DNA of 64,000 nucleotides from Actinomadura violacea (lineage in GTDB: Bacteria; Actinomycetota; Actinomycetes; Streptosporangiales; Streptosporangiaceae). The notes under the pieces were generated by a model that ran no database searches, was not told where the DNA came from, and saw nothing but the letters and a program-made list of their open reading frames with translations. Location: assembly GCF_017573465.1 (NCBI RefSeq), contig NZ_JAGEPF010000016.1, positions 202,774 to 266,773 of the forward strand, written 5' to 3'. The translations under genes were made by a program, and so were the position numbers. Below are positions 23,277 to 32,064 of this stretch, piece by piece (the stretch's first letter is position 1; the number at the start of each line of letters is the position of its first letter).

Positions 23277-24221
23277 ATGAACACCACGAAGGCGACTCCG
23301 GCGCTGAACCTGCCGGACGTGTCGACCCTGCCCATCCACGACCGCACCGGGCTCCGCGCCATCGGCGTGCTGCCCTCCGGCCGGATCGTGTGGCCGGTCA
23401 TGGGTGGTGCGGACGACGACACCGACGACCAGGACGGCGGCCAGGACGACCGGGACACCGGCGGCGGCCAGGGCGGCGGCAGTGGCGCCGGCCAGGACGA
23501 CGACGATGACGGCAACGGCCAGGACGACGACACCGACAACGACGACGGCGGGGACGGTGGGGACGGCAAGGCCGGCAAGGACAAGCCGCGCCGCACCCGC
23601 GACCGCCGCGCCCGTGCCGGGGACGACAAGACCGAACGCACCATCGCCGCGATCCGTGACGACTTCAAGGACGAGCGGTCCAAGCGGCAGGCCGCGGAGA
23701 AGGCCACCGCCGCGCTGCAAAAGCAGCTCGACGACATGCAGGCCACGCAGACCAAGCAGATGGATGCGCTGGCCAAAGCCCTCGGGCTGAAGAAGGACGA
23801 CACACCGCCGTCGCCCGAGGAGGTCGCCAAGAACCTCGGCAGCAAGCTCCAGGCGGCGGAGGCCGAGACCGAGACCGAACGCAAGCGCGCCGACACCGCA
23901 CACGCCAACTACCGCGAGGCCGCCGTCCAGCTCGCGGTGTATCTCGCGGCCGACGACCACGACGCCAACCCGCGCGCGCTGCTGGACAGCGCTCGCTTCC
24001 TGAAGTCCGTCGCCGGGCTGGACCCGGACGCCGACGACTTCAGCAGCAAGATCGCCGACGCGATCGACACGGCCGTCGAGAAGAACGAGCGGCTCCGCAA
24101 GGCCAAGCCCCGCGCCGCCGAGCGGTCCGGCGGCGAGATGAACACCGGCAACAAGCCGCAGCGCAAGCGGCCCGCCTCTCTCAACGAGGCCGTCAAGAAG
24201 CACTACGACCAGGCCAGGTAG
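23277..24221 (+). CDS. Capsid scaffolding protein
   Basis: 314 residues from the ATG at 23277. Residues about 45-100 are a Gly/Asp-rich linker of low complexity (GQDDDDDGNGQDDDTDNDDG), then a long coiled coil (about 120-210, FKDERSKRQAAEKATAALQK) and a basic, Lys-rich C-terminus that would bind the capsid shell. This composition and its position between portal and major capsid define a scaffold. Confidence 0.75.
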   Translation: MNTTKATPALNLPDVSTLPIHDRTGLRAIGVLPSGRIVWPVMGGADDDTDDQDGGQDDRDTGGGQGGGSGAGQDDDDDGNGQDDDTDNDDGGDGGDGKAGKDKPRRTRDRRARAGDDKTERTIAAIRDDFKDERSKRQAAEKATAALQKQLDDMQATQTKQMDALAKALGLKKDDTPPSPEEVAKNLGSKLQAAEAETETERKRADTAHANYREAAVQLAVYLAADDHDANPRALLDSARFLKSVAGLDPDADDFSSKIADAIDTAVEKNERLRKAKPRAAERSGGEMNTGNKPQRKRPASLNEAVKKHYDQAR

Positions 24222-24269
24222 CCCACACCTAGGGGCGCCGCGCCGGCCTGCGAACCGAAGGAGAACAAC

Positions 24270-25331
24270 GTGCCCGTAACCCTCGCCCAGGCGCAGGTGA
24301 ACGCGGACGACGACGTCAACTACATGGTCATCGACAACTTCCGGCGCTACAGCTGGCTGCTGGACCAGATGGTCTGGGACGACGTCGTCACCCCCGGCAC
24401 CGGCGGCGGGTCCAGCCTCACCTACGCCTACACGCGGCTGATCGAGGCCGCGCAGGCCAACTTCCGGCGGCTGAACACCGAGTACACGCCCGGCCAGGCC
24501 AAGCGCCAGCGCTACAGCGTGGACCTCAAGCCGCTCGGCGGCGCGGTCACGATCGACCGGGTCATCGCCCGCCTCGGCAACCCCGCCACCACGGAAGTCA
24601 ACTTCCAGATGCAGCAGCTGATGGCATCGGTCCGCGGCCGATTCCAGCAGGCGCTGATCCTCGGCGACCCGGCCACCGAGGAGGACCAGGACGGCTTCGA
24701 GGGCCTCGACCTCGCCCTCACCGGCACCGCCACCGAGTACTTCCCGGGCGGCGACCCCATGTACACCGACTGGACGTCGGCGAGCGTGGACACCGCCGAC
24801 AAGGCCCTCACGCGGCTGGACGAGTTCGACGACTTCCTGTCCCGCCTCGTCCCGTCCACGGTCGGCTCGATCGACCTGGGGGCGCCCGGCGCACTCCCGC
24901 CCGGCGTCCGCGCGATCCTCGGCAACACCCGCTCCATCACGCGCCTCAAGAGCATGGCGCGGCGCGCCGGCCAGTTCACCGCCACCCGCGACGACCTCGG
25001 CCGGCAGATCGAGCGGTACGGGCCGTGGACGCTGGTCGACATCGGCGACCGCCTCGACGGCGCGGCGCCGATCATCCCGATCGAGGCCCGCGACCCCGAC
25101 GGCGCCGGCGGCGGCGCCACCGTCACGGGCCTGACCGACATCTATGCCGTCTGCTTCGGCATGGACTCCTTCCACGGCGCGTCCATGGCGGGCGTGCCCC
25201 TGGTGGAGACCTGGCTGCCCGACTACACCACCTCCGGCGCCGTCAAGTCCGGCGAGGTCGAAATGGGCCCCGTCGCGCCGGTCCTGAAGAACACCAAGGC
25301 CTGCGGCGTCTTCCGGAACGTGAAGGTCTGA
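24270..25331 (+). CDS. Major capsid protein
   Basis: 353 residues from a GTG with AAGGAG upstream. The sequence follows the HK97-fold capsid layout: N-arm, E-loop with RYSVDLKPLGGAVTIDRVIA, spine helix (VNFQMQQLMASVRGRFQQAL) and A-domain (PPGVRAILGNTRSITRLKSM, then DIYAVCFGMDSFHG). No catalytic cleavage site is obvious; the separate scaffold takes the role of a delta domain. Confidence 0.85.
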   Translation: MPVTLAQAQVNADDDVNYMVIDNFRRYSWLLDQMVWDDVVTPGTGGGSSLTYAYTRLIEAAQANFRRLNTEYTPGQAKRQRYSVDLKPLGGAVTIDRVIARLGNPATTEVNFQMQQLMASVRGRFQQALILGDPATEEDQDGFEGLDLALTGTATEYFPGGDPMYTDWTSASVDTADKALTRLDEFDDFLSRLVPSTVGSIDLGAPGALPPGVRAILGNTRSITRLKSMARRAGQFTATRDDLGRQIERYGPWTLVDIGDRLDGAAPIIPIEARDPDGAGGGATVTGLTDIYAVCFGMDSFHGASMAGVPLVETWLPDYTTSGAVKSGEVEMGPVAPVLKNTKACGVFRNVKV

Positions 25332-25332
25332 C

Positions 25333-25869
25333 ATGCGCTTCGACATCGAAACGCCCCTGGCGGGCTACAAGGGCACGGTCGGCGGCGTCACCTTCGTCGA
25401 CGGCCGTGCCCGCGTGGACGACACCCAGAAGGCGGAGCTGGCGTACTTCCGCCGCCACAACTACAAGATCACCCCCGTGCGGGAGCGGGCCGGCACCGAC
25501 GACGCCGACAGCGTCACCGCCCCGGCCGAGCCGAGCAGCGAGGCCGGCCCCGAGGCCGAGCAGCCCACCCAGGACGGCGAGGCGCCGAGCACCAGTGAGC
25601 GTCCCGACCCGACGGAGGACACCGCCGAGGGCTTCGACTCCTCCTCCCTCACCGACGCCCTCAAGGCGGCCGCCGCCTCCGGCAGCACGGGTGATGGTGC
25701 GGGGGACGCGGCGGAGCAGCTCCGCAAGCCGGCGAAGAACGCGCCCGTCGCCGCGTGGACCGCCTACGCCAAGCAGCTCGGCATCACCGACGACGAGCTC
25801 GGCGGCAAGACCAAGAACGAGCTCGTCGAGCTCGTCGACCAGCACGAGAAGAAGGAGGCCGGCCAGTGA
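25333..25869 (+). CDS. Head-associated protein with a SAP-like C-terminus
   Basis: 178 residues, one base after the capsid stop. The N-terminus (FDIETPLAGYKGTVGGVTFV) is beta-rich, the middle (55-130) a disordered acidic linker, and the end (WTAYAKQLGITDDELGGKTK, NELVELVDQ) is the two-helix SAP/Rho-N-like fold frequent in head proteins of actinophages. Likely a capsid decoration or connector accessory. Confidence 0.55.
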   Translation: MRFDIETPLAGYKGTVGGVTFVDGRARVDDTQKAELAYFRRHNYKITPVRERAGTDDADSVTAPAEPSSEAGPEAEQPTQDGEAPSTSERPDPTEDTAEGFDSSSLTDALKAAAASGSTGDGAGDAAEQLRKPAKNAPVAAWTAYAKQLGITDDELGGKTKNELVELVDQHEKKEAGQ

Positions 25870-26453
25870 CGGTCCACGGCCGCTACACCGGAGTCCTGGC
25901 CGACTCCCCGGCGTTCGACGACCCGTTCAACGCCCTGCCCGGCGTCGACCGCGACGCCGCGTTCGTCCGCACCAACATCCCCGTGTGGGCCGCGTCCGCC
26001 GACCTCGCCGCCCCCGCCTCAGGCGTCGCGATCGGGGCCCGGATCTGGCTGGCACGCGGCGACCTGGTCACCAACCTGGCGTTCACCTCCGGCGACACCG
26101 CCGGCGTGACCTACACGCACTGGTGGCACGCCCTGTACGACCCGGACGGCAAGCTCCTCGCGCAGACCGCCGACCAGGCCGCGGCCGGTTGGGCGGCCGA
26201 CACCACCAAGAGGCTCGCGCTCGCCAAGCCGGTGCCGATCAAGTCGGCGGGCTGGTACATCGCCGCGACCATGTCCGCCGCGGCGACCGTCCAGACCCTC
26301 ACCGGCGCCGCGCCGCTCGCCTCGACCGCCACCGTCCACATCGGCTCCAAGGCGGCCGGGTTCACGTTCGGGGCCGGGCTGGGCGCCGCCGCCCCCGCGG
26401 CCACCGGTGCGCAGACCACGGCCGCGAAGGTTCCGCTCGTGGTCGTCTCCTGA
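25866..26453 (+). CDS. Putative head decoration protein
   Basis: 195 residues from a GTG overlapping the previous stop. Beta-strand-rich with repeated Ala/Gly turns (GVAIGARIWLARGDLVTNLA, THWWHALYDPDGKLLAQTAD). The position just after the major capsid gene is where decoration proteins lie. Domain not recognised. Confidence 0.5.
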   Translation: MTVHGRYTGVLADSPAFDDPFNALPGVDRDAAFVRTNIPVWAASADLAAPASGVAIGARIWLARGDLVTNLAFTSGDTAGVTYTHWWHALYDPDGKLLAQTADQAAAGWAADTTKRLALAKPVPIKSAGWYIAATMSAAATVQTLTGAAPLASTATVHIGSKAAGFTFGAGLGAAAPAATGAQTTAAKVPLVVVS

Positions 26454-26594
26454 CGGCCCGCCCCCTGTCGTGCCGGGCCCGCGCTGCGGGCTGCGCCTCA
26501 CCGGAACCCCCGAGCCGCGCCGGCCTCGTGCCCGCCGGCTGGGCCCGGCACCCCCTTTCTTCTCTGGTCACGACCGCCTCCAGGAGGCACACCC

Positions 26595-26936
26595 ATGGCC
26601 CGTACGTCCCTCGTCGCCACCCGGCTCACCGCGACCGGCGCCGCACCCGCCCCGGTCACCCCGGACGCTGCCGGTGTCTCGTTCCGCAACACCGGCCGAT
26701 GCTTCCTGATGGTCGTCAACGGCGCCGCCGCGTCGATCGACGTCACCCCCGTGATCGGCCGCCAGGTCAAGGGGCAGTCGGTCACGTCCCCGCCCGAACC
26801 GGTCGCCGCCGGCACGACGGCGTTCTTCGGGCCGTTCGACGACGACTACGAGCAGCCCGGCGGCAAAGACCTCATGTACGTCAACCTGTCGGCCGTCGCC
26901 GACGTCAAGGTGGCGCTGCTGGAGATGCCGCTGTGA
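26595..26936 (+). CDS. Small virion beta-protein
   Basis: 113 residues; GGAGG precedes the ATG. Antiparallel beta pattern (GVSFRNTGRCFLMVVNGAAA, SIDVTPVIGRQV, TAFFGPFDDDYEQPG) typical of capsid cement or head-completion proteins. Coupled to the next gene by an overlapping GTG. About 140 bases before it have no supportable gene. Confidence 0.5.
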   Translation: MARTSLVATRLTATGAAPAPVTPDAAGVSFRNTGRCFLMVVNGAAASIDVTPVIGRQVKGQSVTSPPEPVAAGTTAFFGPFDDDYEQPGGKDLMYVNLSAVADVKVALLEMPL

Positions 26937-27313
26937 GGCTCACCGACCGCGTCGAACAGGTCGTCGTCGCCGCGATCGCCGCGCACACAGAGCTGGCCGG
27001 CTGCGAGGTTGACCACCAGGTCCAGATCATCCACCAGCAGACCCGAGCCGCCCAGCCGACGCCCATGCTGTGGATCTCCCTGTCGGTGCAGTCCCTCGCC
27101 CTGGGGGAGTGGCTGCACCACGACCCGATCATCACCCCAGACCTGCACCCCGCCCCCGAGCAGCTCGCCCACATCATCCGCCGAGCCCTCGGCAACCTCG
27201 CGGCCGCGCGCGCCGCGCAGGCCGCCCCCTTCGCCCGCCCGTCGGGCTCGGCCCTGCCGAACACGGAGCAGCCGCCCGTACCGATGCGGCCCCCGATCCT
27301 GACAGGCCGCTGA
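26933..27313 (+). CDS. Hypothetical head-tail region protein
   Basis: 126 residues, GTG overlapping the previous stop. Mixed alpha/beta start (RLTDRVEQVVVAAIAAHTEL), then a helical middle (LAHIIRRALGNLAAARAAQA) and a Pro-rich end. Between decoration and connector genes, so probably structural; not recognised. Confidence 0.45.
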   Translation: MRLTDRVEQVVVAAIAAHTELAGCEVDHQVQIIHQQTRAAQPTPMLWISLSVQSLALGEWLHHDPIITPDLHPAPEQLAHIIRRALGNLAAARAAQAAPFARPSGSALPNTEQPPVPMRPPILTGR

Positions 27314-27711
27314 TGGTTGTCTACGCAACCATCAGCGATCTTGAGAACTACCTCGTCACGATCCCGGTATGGCCCGGCGCGGACCGACACCTTCAGCAGG
27401 CGTCCGAGGACATCGACGAACTCCTCATCGGAGCCGTCTACGACGTCGACGACGACCACCTGCCGACCGACCCGCGGATCGCCGACGCCATCAAACGCGC
27501 CACCTGCGCCCAAGCCCACTACATCCGAGAGCGCGGCGACGAAACCGGCGGCAAGGCCCAGTTCACCAACGTCAGCGTCGGGTCGATCAGCTACTCCCGC
27601 AACCGGCTCATCAGCGAGTCCAAGGCGCGGACATCTTCCAAGTACGCTGACCGGGCGTTGACGATCCTCAAGACCGAGCGGCTCCTCCCCGTGAGCCCAC
27701 GCACCTACTGA
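27313..27711 (+). CDS. Head-tail connector (adaptor) protein
   Basis: 132 residues. YATISDLENYLVTIPVWPGA, QQASEDIDELLIGAVYDVDD and IKRATCAQAHYIRERGDE follow the helical layout of gp6/gp15-type adaptors that dock on the portal. Its 3' end overlaps by seven bases the stop of the reverse-strand PIN gene, which interrupts the connector operon. Confidence 0.65.
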   Translation: MVVYATISDLENYLVTIPVWPGADRHLQQASEDIDELLIGAVYDVDDDHLPTDPRIADAIKRATCAQAHYIRERGDETGGKAQFTNVSVGSISYSRNRLISESKARTSSKYADRALTILKTERLLPVSPRTY

Positions 27712-29084
27712 GGCTCATCCTCTGGCGGCTCTGACTCCTCCTCGGCGTGCTCCAGCGTAGAGTCGGGCTGCTCTGCCGGACGCCCCTGATTGAGCTTCCC
27801 GAGCCGACCCAACCCGCGTTCGATCGCCTCCGTGGCGTCAAGCTGGCGCTGTACGGCGCGTTCGGCTGCGGCCCGAGAGTCGAGCTGGCGCTGTACGGCG
27901 CGTTCGACCGCGGCCCGAGAGTCGAGGTGCTTCTGCAGTGCGCGTTCCACCGCTGTCCGGGAGTTGAGGTGTCGCTGTAGGGCACGTTCGAACGCAGCCG
28001 AGGTGCCAATCTGGCGCACCTGGCGGTTAGCGGCCTCCACGAAGTCGAAGGAAGGCAGGCGGATAACCTGGTGGCCTTCTTCTTCGGCCAGCACGAACGC
28101 GAGCTGCTCCTCAAGAGGACTGGATACCTCGGCCTCTTCCTCGGCTTCGTCGCCCATCTCCTCGGCCTGCGTGATCGTTTCGTCGCTGACATGTGCGTCC
28201 AAGAACTCGTTAGCGAGTTCGAGGAACGACCGCACGTCGACGATATGGAAGGGTTGGCCGGCCCTTTGCCACACCTCAGCTGAGAGTTCCGGGCGAGGAA
28301 GCGGCGATCGGCCACCCGGCTGTTTGACGGCCCAGTCCTCGGCCTTCTTCTTCTCGTTGGTTACGAACAGGACTGGACGGGGAAGTCGCTCGACCTCCTG
28401 AAGAAGTTGGACCCAGAGCACGTAGTCGCCAATGGCTTGCTCGGGAGGCTTCTCCGCGTCGGCGTAGCCGGGAGGGATGCGCCGCGCATACCTGTAGGCG
28501 GCGTCCTCTCGCACCTGCTGCATGTTCTTGACCGGCGGCCCGATGCGTCCCTCCAGCAGCTTCTCGATCTCCGAGAGGATCGGGTCCTCGGCCAGGCAGT
28601 CAGCCGCCTTGAGGTCGAACCGGTAGTACTCGCCGATCTTCTCGACGATCTGCTGCTGGACCTCGCCGAGCTGCTTCACTAGATCATCGACAAGGGCCTT
28701 TTCCAGACCGCGCCGGCCTCGGAAGTTATCGAGCTCGTCCTTGATCTTGTTAAACGAGCCTTTGAGTTCCTGGGCGAGCTTGCCGACGGCGCCGGCGCAT
28801 TCACTGATGACGCCGAGACGGTTCTTCATAAACTCCTCCGCGACACGATGCGGCACCCAGAGCTGGTTGCCGAGCAGGTCGAGGGTGCGTAGGAACTCCT
28901 CGCGTCCCTGCGGATTCAGCCGGTAGGCGTCGAACAGGGCGTTGGTGTCGAACACCACCAGCCCCTGCGTCAAGAACCGTTCGAGCTCGGCCCCGGCAGG
29001 CGGACCGAAGTGCCAGGGGAACAGGCCGCGGAGAGATGACGCATCGGCGGTCTGCGCGCCGTCGTCAGAAGCCTCGTCAGTCAC
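27705..29084 (-). CDS. PIN-like nuclease with a five-fold 14-residue repeat (accessory gene)
   Basis: 459 residues. The N-terminal half is a PIN-like domain: LVVFDTNALFDAYR (D46), RVAEEFMKNR (E83/E84) and PVLFVTNEKKKAEDWAVKQP with the late acidic residue, the type seen in large PIN_8-like proteins of defence loci. The middle is coiled. Residues 361-430 contain five consecutive 14-residue units (for example SRAAVERAVQRQLD), two heptads each, predicting a rigid coiled-coil rod; an acidic tail ends the protein. It runs against the head-tail connector operon, so it is a moron-type insertion. A role in degrading RNA during superinfection is inferred. Confidence 0.65.
   Translation of the reverse strand: MTDEASDDGAQTADASSLRGLFPWHFGPPAGAELERFLTQGLVVFDTNALFDAYRLNPQGREEFLRTLDLLGNQLWVPHRVAEEFMKNRLGVISECAGAVGKLAQELKGSFNKIKDELDNFRGRRGLEKALVDDLVKQLGEVQQQIVEKIGEYYRFDLKAADCLAEDPILSEIEKLLEGRIGPPVKNMQQVREDAAYRYARRIPPGYADAEKPPEQAIGDYVLWVQLLQEVERLPRPVLFVTNEKKKAEDWAVKQPGGRSPLPRPELSAEVWQRAGQPFHIVDVRSFLELANEFLDAHVSDETITQAEEMGDEAEEEAEVSSPLEEQLAFVLAEEEGHQVIRLPSFDFVEAANRQVRQIGTSAAFERALQRHLNSRTAVERALQKHLDSRAAVERAVQRQLDSRAAAERAVQRQLDATEAIERGLGRLGKLNQGRPAEQPDSTLEHAEEESEPPEDEPQ
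27795..28004 (-). repeat. Five tandem 42-bp repeats coding for the PIN-protein coiled coil
   Basis: A 42-base period is visible at DNA level: GTCAAGCTGGCGCTGTACGG at 27837 recurs nearly unchanged at 27879 and, more diverged, at 27921. The outer units are the most diverged. This suggests expansion by replication slippage under selection for the heptad pattern. Confidence 0.7.
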
Positions 29085-29158
29085 ATAGCGAGCGTAGAGC
29101 GCTGTACTAACCGCCCGCCTCGGTTTTTCGGGGGCGCGAAGCGCCGGGAGGGGCCGGG

Positions 29159-29500
29159 ATGCTTCCCATCGTCACGGACCTGGTCACCATCGTCCGCGGG
29201 CTTCTGGTCACCGGGTACGGCAACGCCGTCACCTACGACTGGGGCGCCGGCGCGTCGCGGGTCACGGTGGAGGCGTGCGTCCAGCCGAACGGCTCCGGTG
29301 AGACCACCGGCGGCCGCGACACCGTCGTCACCCACATCCGCGTGTACCTGCACCCCGGCACCGACGTCACCGCGACCGACCGCATCGAGTGGAACGACCA
29401 CACCTACGAGATCGACGGCGAGCCGCAGCGCTGGCCCGACCCGACCAGCGGTGGAGAGCACCACATCGAGCTGACCGCCACCTACACGGCCGGAGGCTGA
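29159..29500 (+). CDS. Head closure (stopper) protein
   Basis: 113 residues; GGGAGGGG precedes the ATG. A small beta-barrel pattern (GNAVTYDWGAGASRVTVEAC, TDRIEWNDHTYEIDGEPQRW) that corresponds to the gp16-type stopper closing the head-tail interface. Correct order: adaptor, stopper, gp10-like protein, tail terminator. Confidence 0.6.
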   Translation: MLPIVTDLVTIVRGLLVTGYGNAVTYDWGAGASRVTVEACVQPNGSGETTGGRDTVVTHIRVYLHPGTDVTATDRIEWNDHTYEIDGEPQRWPDPTSGGEHHIELTATYTAGG

Positions 29501-29502
29501 CC

Positions 29503-29883
29503 GTGCCGGATTGGGAGTTCGACGAGGCCGCGATTGCCGGGCTGATCTTCGCTGAGGGCGTCCAGGCTGCCGTGGACAGCGTCGCCGAGGCCGCGGAGGC
29601 CGCCGCGGTGAAGGCCTGCCCGGTGAACTGGGGCCGGCTCGTCGCCACCATCAGCATCGAGCGGGACGGCGCCGGCCGGTGGGTGCAGTACGGCAACGAC
29701 ACCGATGCCCGCTACGCCCCCTACATCGAGTGGGGCACCCGCCCGCACATCATCACGCCGAGCACAAAGGCGGCCCTGTACTGGCTTGGCGCCGACCACC
29801 CGGTCGCCCGCGTCCACCATCCCGGCACCCCGGCGTTCCGCGTCATCACCGGCGCCGCCTTCCAAGCAGCGATAGGAGCCTGA
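29503..29883 (+). CDS. HK97 gp10-like minor head-tail protein
   Basis: 126 residues from a GTG. An N-terminal helix (GVQAAVDSVAEAAEAAAVKA) and the conserved block ARYAPYIEWGTRPHIITPST are diagnostic of the gp10/head-tail joining family (the YxxxxE-x-GT motif). Acts at the neck. Confidence 0.7.
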   Translation: MPDWEFDEAAIAGLIFAEGVQAAVDSVAEAAEAAAVKACPVNWGRLVATISIERDGAGRWVQYGNDTDARYAPYIEWGTRPHIITPSTKAALYWLGADHPVARVHHPGTPAFRVITGAAFQAAIGA

Positions 29884-29889
29884 TCCCTG

Positions 29890-30222
29890 ATGATGCAGTT
29901 GCGCGTCGCGTTCTGGTGCACGATCGACGGCACCCGCTATCTCCCCGGCGACGAGGTCACCATCGACGACGACGCCCACGCCGCCCAGCTCATCCGCGAC
30001 GGCCTGTGCCGTCCATGGGACAACGCCGACGCCGAAGCCGCAGCCGCGGCGTCCCCGCCGGCCGCGGCCGAGCCCGGCCCGGACAGCATCCCTCTCCCGG
30101 ACCGCGGAGCCTCGAAAGGCGACTGGGCACGATACGCCGTCGGCCAGGGCATGCCCGAGGACGAAGCCCACAGCCTGTCCAGGGCCAACCTGATCGCCCG
30201 CTTCGCCCCCGACAGCCCGTAG
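29890..30222 (+). CDS. Hypothetical connector-region protein with Rho-N-like end
   Basis: 110 residues. The N-terminus (RVAFWCTIDGTRYLPGDEVT) is a small beta unit, followed by an Ala/Pro linker and the C-terminal SKGDWARYAVGQGMPEDEAH, a two-helix SAP/Rho-N-like domain as in the 25,333 protein. Probably a small virion or assembly protein. Confidence 0.5.
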   Translation: MMQLRVAFWCTIDGTRYLPGDEVTIDDDAHAAQLIRDGLCRPWDNADAEAAAAASPPAAAEPGPDSIPLPDRGASKGDWARYAVGQGMPEDEAHSLSRANLIARFAPDSP

Positions 30223-30251
30223 CGCGTCGGCGACGAACCATCGAGGGCGGC

Positions 30252-30797
30252 ATGACCACCTTCACCCAGGGGACGTTCCCCCTGCACGTCGCGGGATGGG
30301 CCACCATTCCGCTTGAGCAGGCGAACACCCTTCTCACCGCCTGGCGGCACAGCCTCGGCCCGGTCCGGCGCCCCTTCGGCTCACAAGCCTGGCTGCTCGA
30401 CGTAGGAGGCACGCCGGCCGCCGTCGCTGTCTCGTGCTCGATCGTGTCACCGACCGTCCACAGCTTCCGCCGCAACCAGGTCGTGGAGCTCGCCCGCCTC
30501 TGCTCGGCCCCGGACGCCCGCTGGGCGACCCGGGTCGCCCTGCGGCTATGGCGGGAGGTGGCGGCCACGCGATGGCCGTACTGGCACGTGGCCGCAGCAG
30601 TGTCCTACTCGCAGAATGCTCGCCACGGCGGGGACATCTACCGCTTCGACGGGTGGACGAAGGTCTCGACCAAATGCGGCAACGAGACCAGCGCAACCGC
30701 GACCTGGTCCAAGGTCCGCGACCGGCACCACCCGGCGCGAGGGCCCAAGACGCTCTGGCTCTGGCGGTTCACCGAGACCGACGACACAGCCGAGTAG
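30252..30797 (+). CDS. Mom-like (GNAT-fold) DNA modification protein candidate
   Basis: 181 residues from the ATG at 30252. The core VVELARLCSAPDARWATRVA ... VSYSQNARHGGDIYRFDGWT has the order typical of the Mom family: an E-x-x-R-L strand, a helical segment, then SY/SF...G-x-IY...xW near the end. Mu Mom adds a carbamoyl-methyl group to adenine so phage DNA resists restriction enzymes. Assignment is by pattern and needs confirmation; the wider GNAT acetyltransferase superfamily is the alternative. It interrupts the connector genes, before the tail terminator. Confidence 0.55.
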   Translation: MTTFTQGTFPLHVAGWATIPLEQANTLLTAWRHSLGPVRRPFGSQAWLLDVGGTPAAVAVSCSIVSPTVHSFRRNQVVELARLCSAPDARWATRVALRLWREVAATRWPYWHVAAAVSYSQNARHGGDIYRFDGWTKVSTKCGNETSATATWSKVRDRHHPARGPKTLWLWRFTETDDTAE

Positions 30798-30836
30798 CGG
30801 GACGTTCGACCTGCCGCCCAGGAGAGGAGACGCGGC

Positions 30837-31250
30837 GTGGACCTGACCGTGTGGCCCGACGCCGAGCTGATCGTCATCGACTACTTCACCGAGGTCCTGG
30901 ACGGCGTGTGGTCCTGCAACAGCCTCCCGCCCGTCGAGGAGTTCAACGCCCGGCTACCGATCATCGATGTGACCCGCATCGGCGGTCTCCGCACCGCCGA
31001 CACCTGGTCCGACGGATACCTCATCGATGAGCCGACAATTGACCTCGACATCTGGGCGGCCACCCCCGAGTCCGGCGCGACCACCGCCGCCCGGTCGGTC
31101 GCCGCGCTCGCCGCGATGCGCGGCTACCGCGCGCACGGAGCCGCCGCAGGCCGCGTCAAGGACATCACCGGCCCCCGGCCGCGCCCCGAAGTGTCCCAGA
31201 ACATCATCAGGCTCGGCGTCACCGCCACGTTGCCGCTGCGCCTGACCTGA
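30837..31250 (+). CDS. Tail terminator protein
   Basis: 137 residues from a GTG. WPDAELIVIDYFTEVL, LPIIDVTRIGGLRTADTWSD and PTIDLDIWAATPESG match the small alpha/beta fold of tail terminators (gpU type), which cap the tail tube. Followed by an intrinsic terminator, then the tail tube gene. Confidence 0.7.
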   Translation: MDLTVWPDAELIVIDYFTEVLDGVWSCNSLPPVEEFNARLPIIDVTRIGGLRTADTWSDGYLIDEPTIDLDIWAATPESGATTAARSVAALAAMRGYRAHGAAAGRVKDITGPRPRPEVSQNIIRLGVTATLPLRLT

Positions 31251-31296
31251 CCTGGCCTAACCCGCGAACCCTGGCCAACCCGCGAGCACCACCGAT

Positions 31297-31320
31297 CCCG
31301 CCGCTCACGGCGGGTTTTTT
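31297..31320 (+). terminator. Intrinsic terminator before the tail tube gene
   Basis: CCCGCCG, four-base loop, CGGCGGG, then six T. A classical terminator. It ends or attenuates the head-connector transcript 25 bases before the tail tube start, separating head and tail expression. Confidence 0.85.
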
Positions 31321-31344
31321 CATGCCCGCAACCTGGAGGAGCGG

Positions 31345-31923
31345 ATGGGAAACACCAGCAACGTCACCGTGGGGTCGAAAGGCTTCGCCTACTTCGCCGC
31401 GATCGGCACCACCGCCCCCACCGACCTGACGTCCGCGTGGCCGGCCGGTTGGGGCGACGCCGGCATCATCACCGACGAGGGCCTCACCGAAGCCCTCGCG
31501 CAGGAGATGGTCACGCACATGGGATGGGGCATCTCCGGCCCGATCCGCCGCGAGCCCAAGGACCGCACCACCACCTTCAAGCTCGTGCTGACCGAGACCA
31601 CCGCCATGGCCCTGTCGCTCTACTACAGCGTCCCGGTGGCGGACATGGAGGTCATCGGCGCCGGCGACGAAGCCGGCGTCGCGTTCGACGACCCCGAGAC
31701 CGCCTCGATCGTCTCCATCGCGCTCGGACTGGACGTCATCGACTCCCAGAGCGGCAGGCACTTCAGGTACATCGTGCCGAAGGCCGAAGTGTCCGACCGC
31801 GACAACATCTCCGACAACGCCGACAACCTGCACTCCTACGGCCTCACCTTCACGGCGATGGTCCCCGTCTCCGGCGGCAGCCCGGTGCGCCGCATGATCT
31901 CCAAGGTCCCCATCCCGGCCTAG
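31345..31923 (+). CDS. Major tail (tube) protein
   Basis: 192 residues; GGAGGA upstream. The sequence NVTVGSKGFAYFAAIGTTAP ... KDRTTTFKLVLTETTAMALS ... SYGLTFTAMVP follows the beta-sandwich pattern of siphovirus tube proteins. Hexamers stack on the tape measure. The preceding terminator suggests an additional promoter or partial read-through. Confidence 0.75.
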   Translation: MGNTSNVTVGSKGFAYFAAIGTTAPTDLTSAWPAGWGDAGIITDEGLTEALAQEMVTHMGWGISGPIRREPKDRTTTFKLVLTETTAMALSLYYSVPVADMEVIGAGDEAGVAFDDPETASIVSIALGLDVIDSQSGRHFRYIVPKAEVSDRDNISDNADNLHSYGLTFTAMVPVSGGSPVRRMISKVPIPA

Positions 31924-32064
31924 CCCCGGCCCGAGACCAGTGGCCGGAGGCGTCCTTTCGCGGGTGGCGCCTCCGGCCACTGCACCACTACCAACCCAGA
32001 ACCCGCGAACCCTCGAATCCGCGCCGGCACCGTCCGCGCCCGCCCGCAACCCGCGAGGAGCACC

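Noticed and set aside
22776..25346. 856-codon minus-strand frame under portal, scaffold and capsid
   Set aside because: Length is explained by high GC; the plus strand holds clear structural genes.
27795..28004. 42-bp tandem repeats as a CRISPR or origin
   Set aside because: They stay in frame, encode a regular heptad coiled coil and have no spacers.
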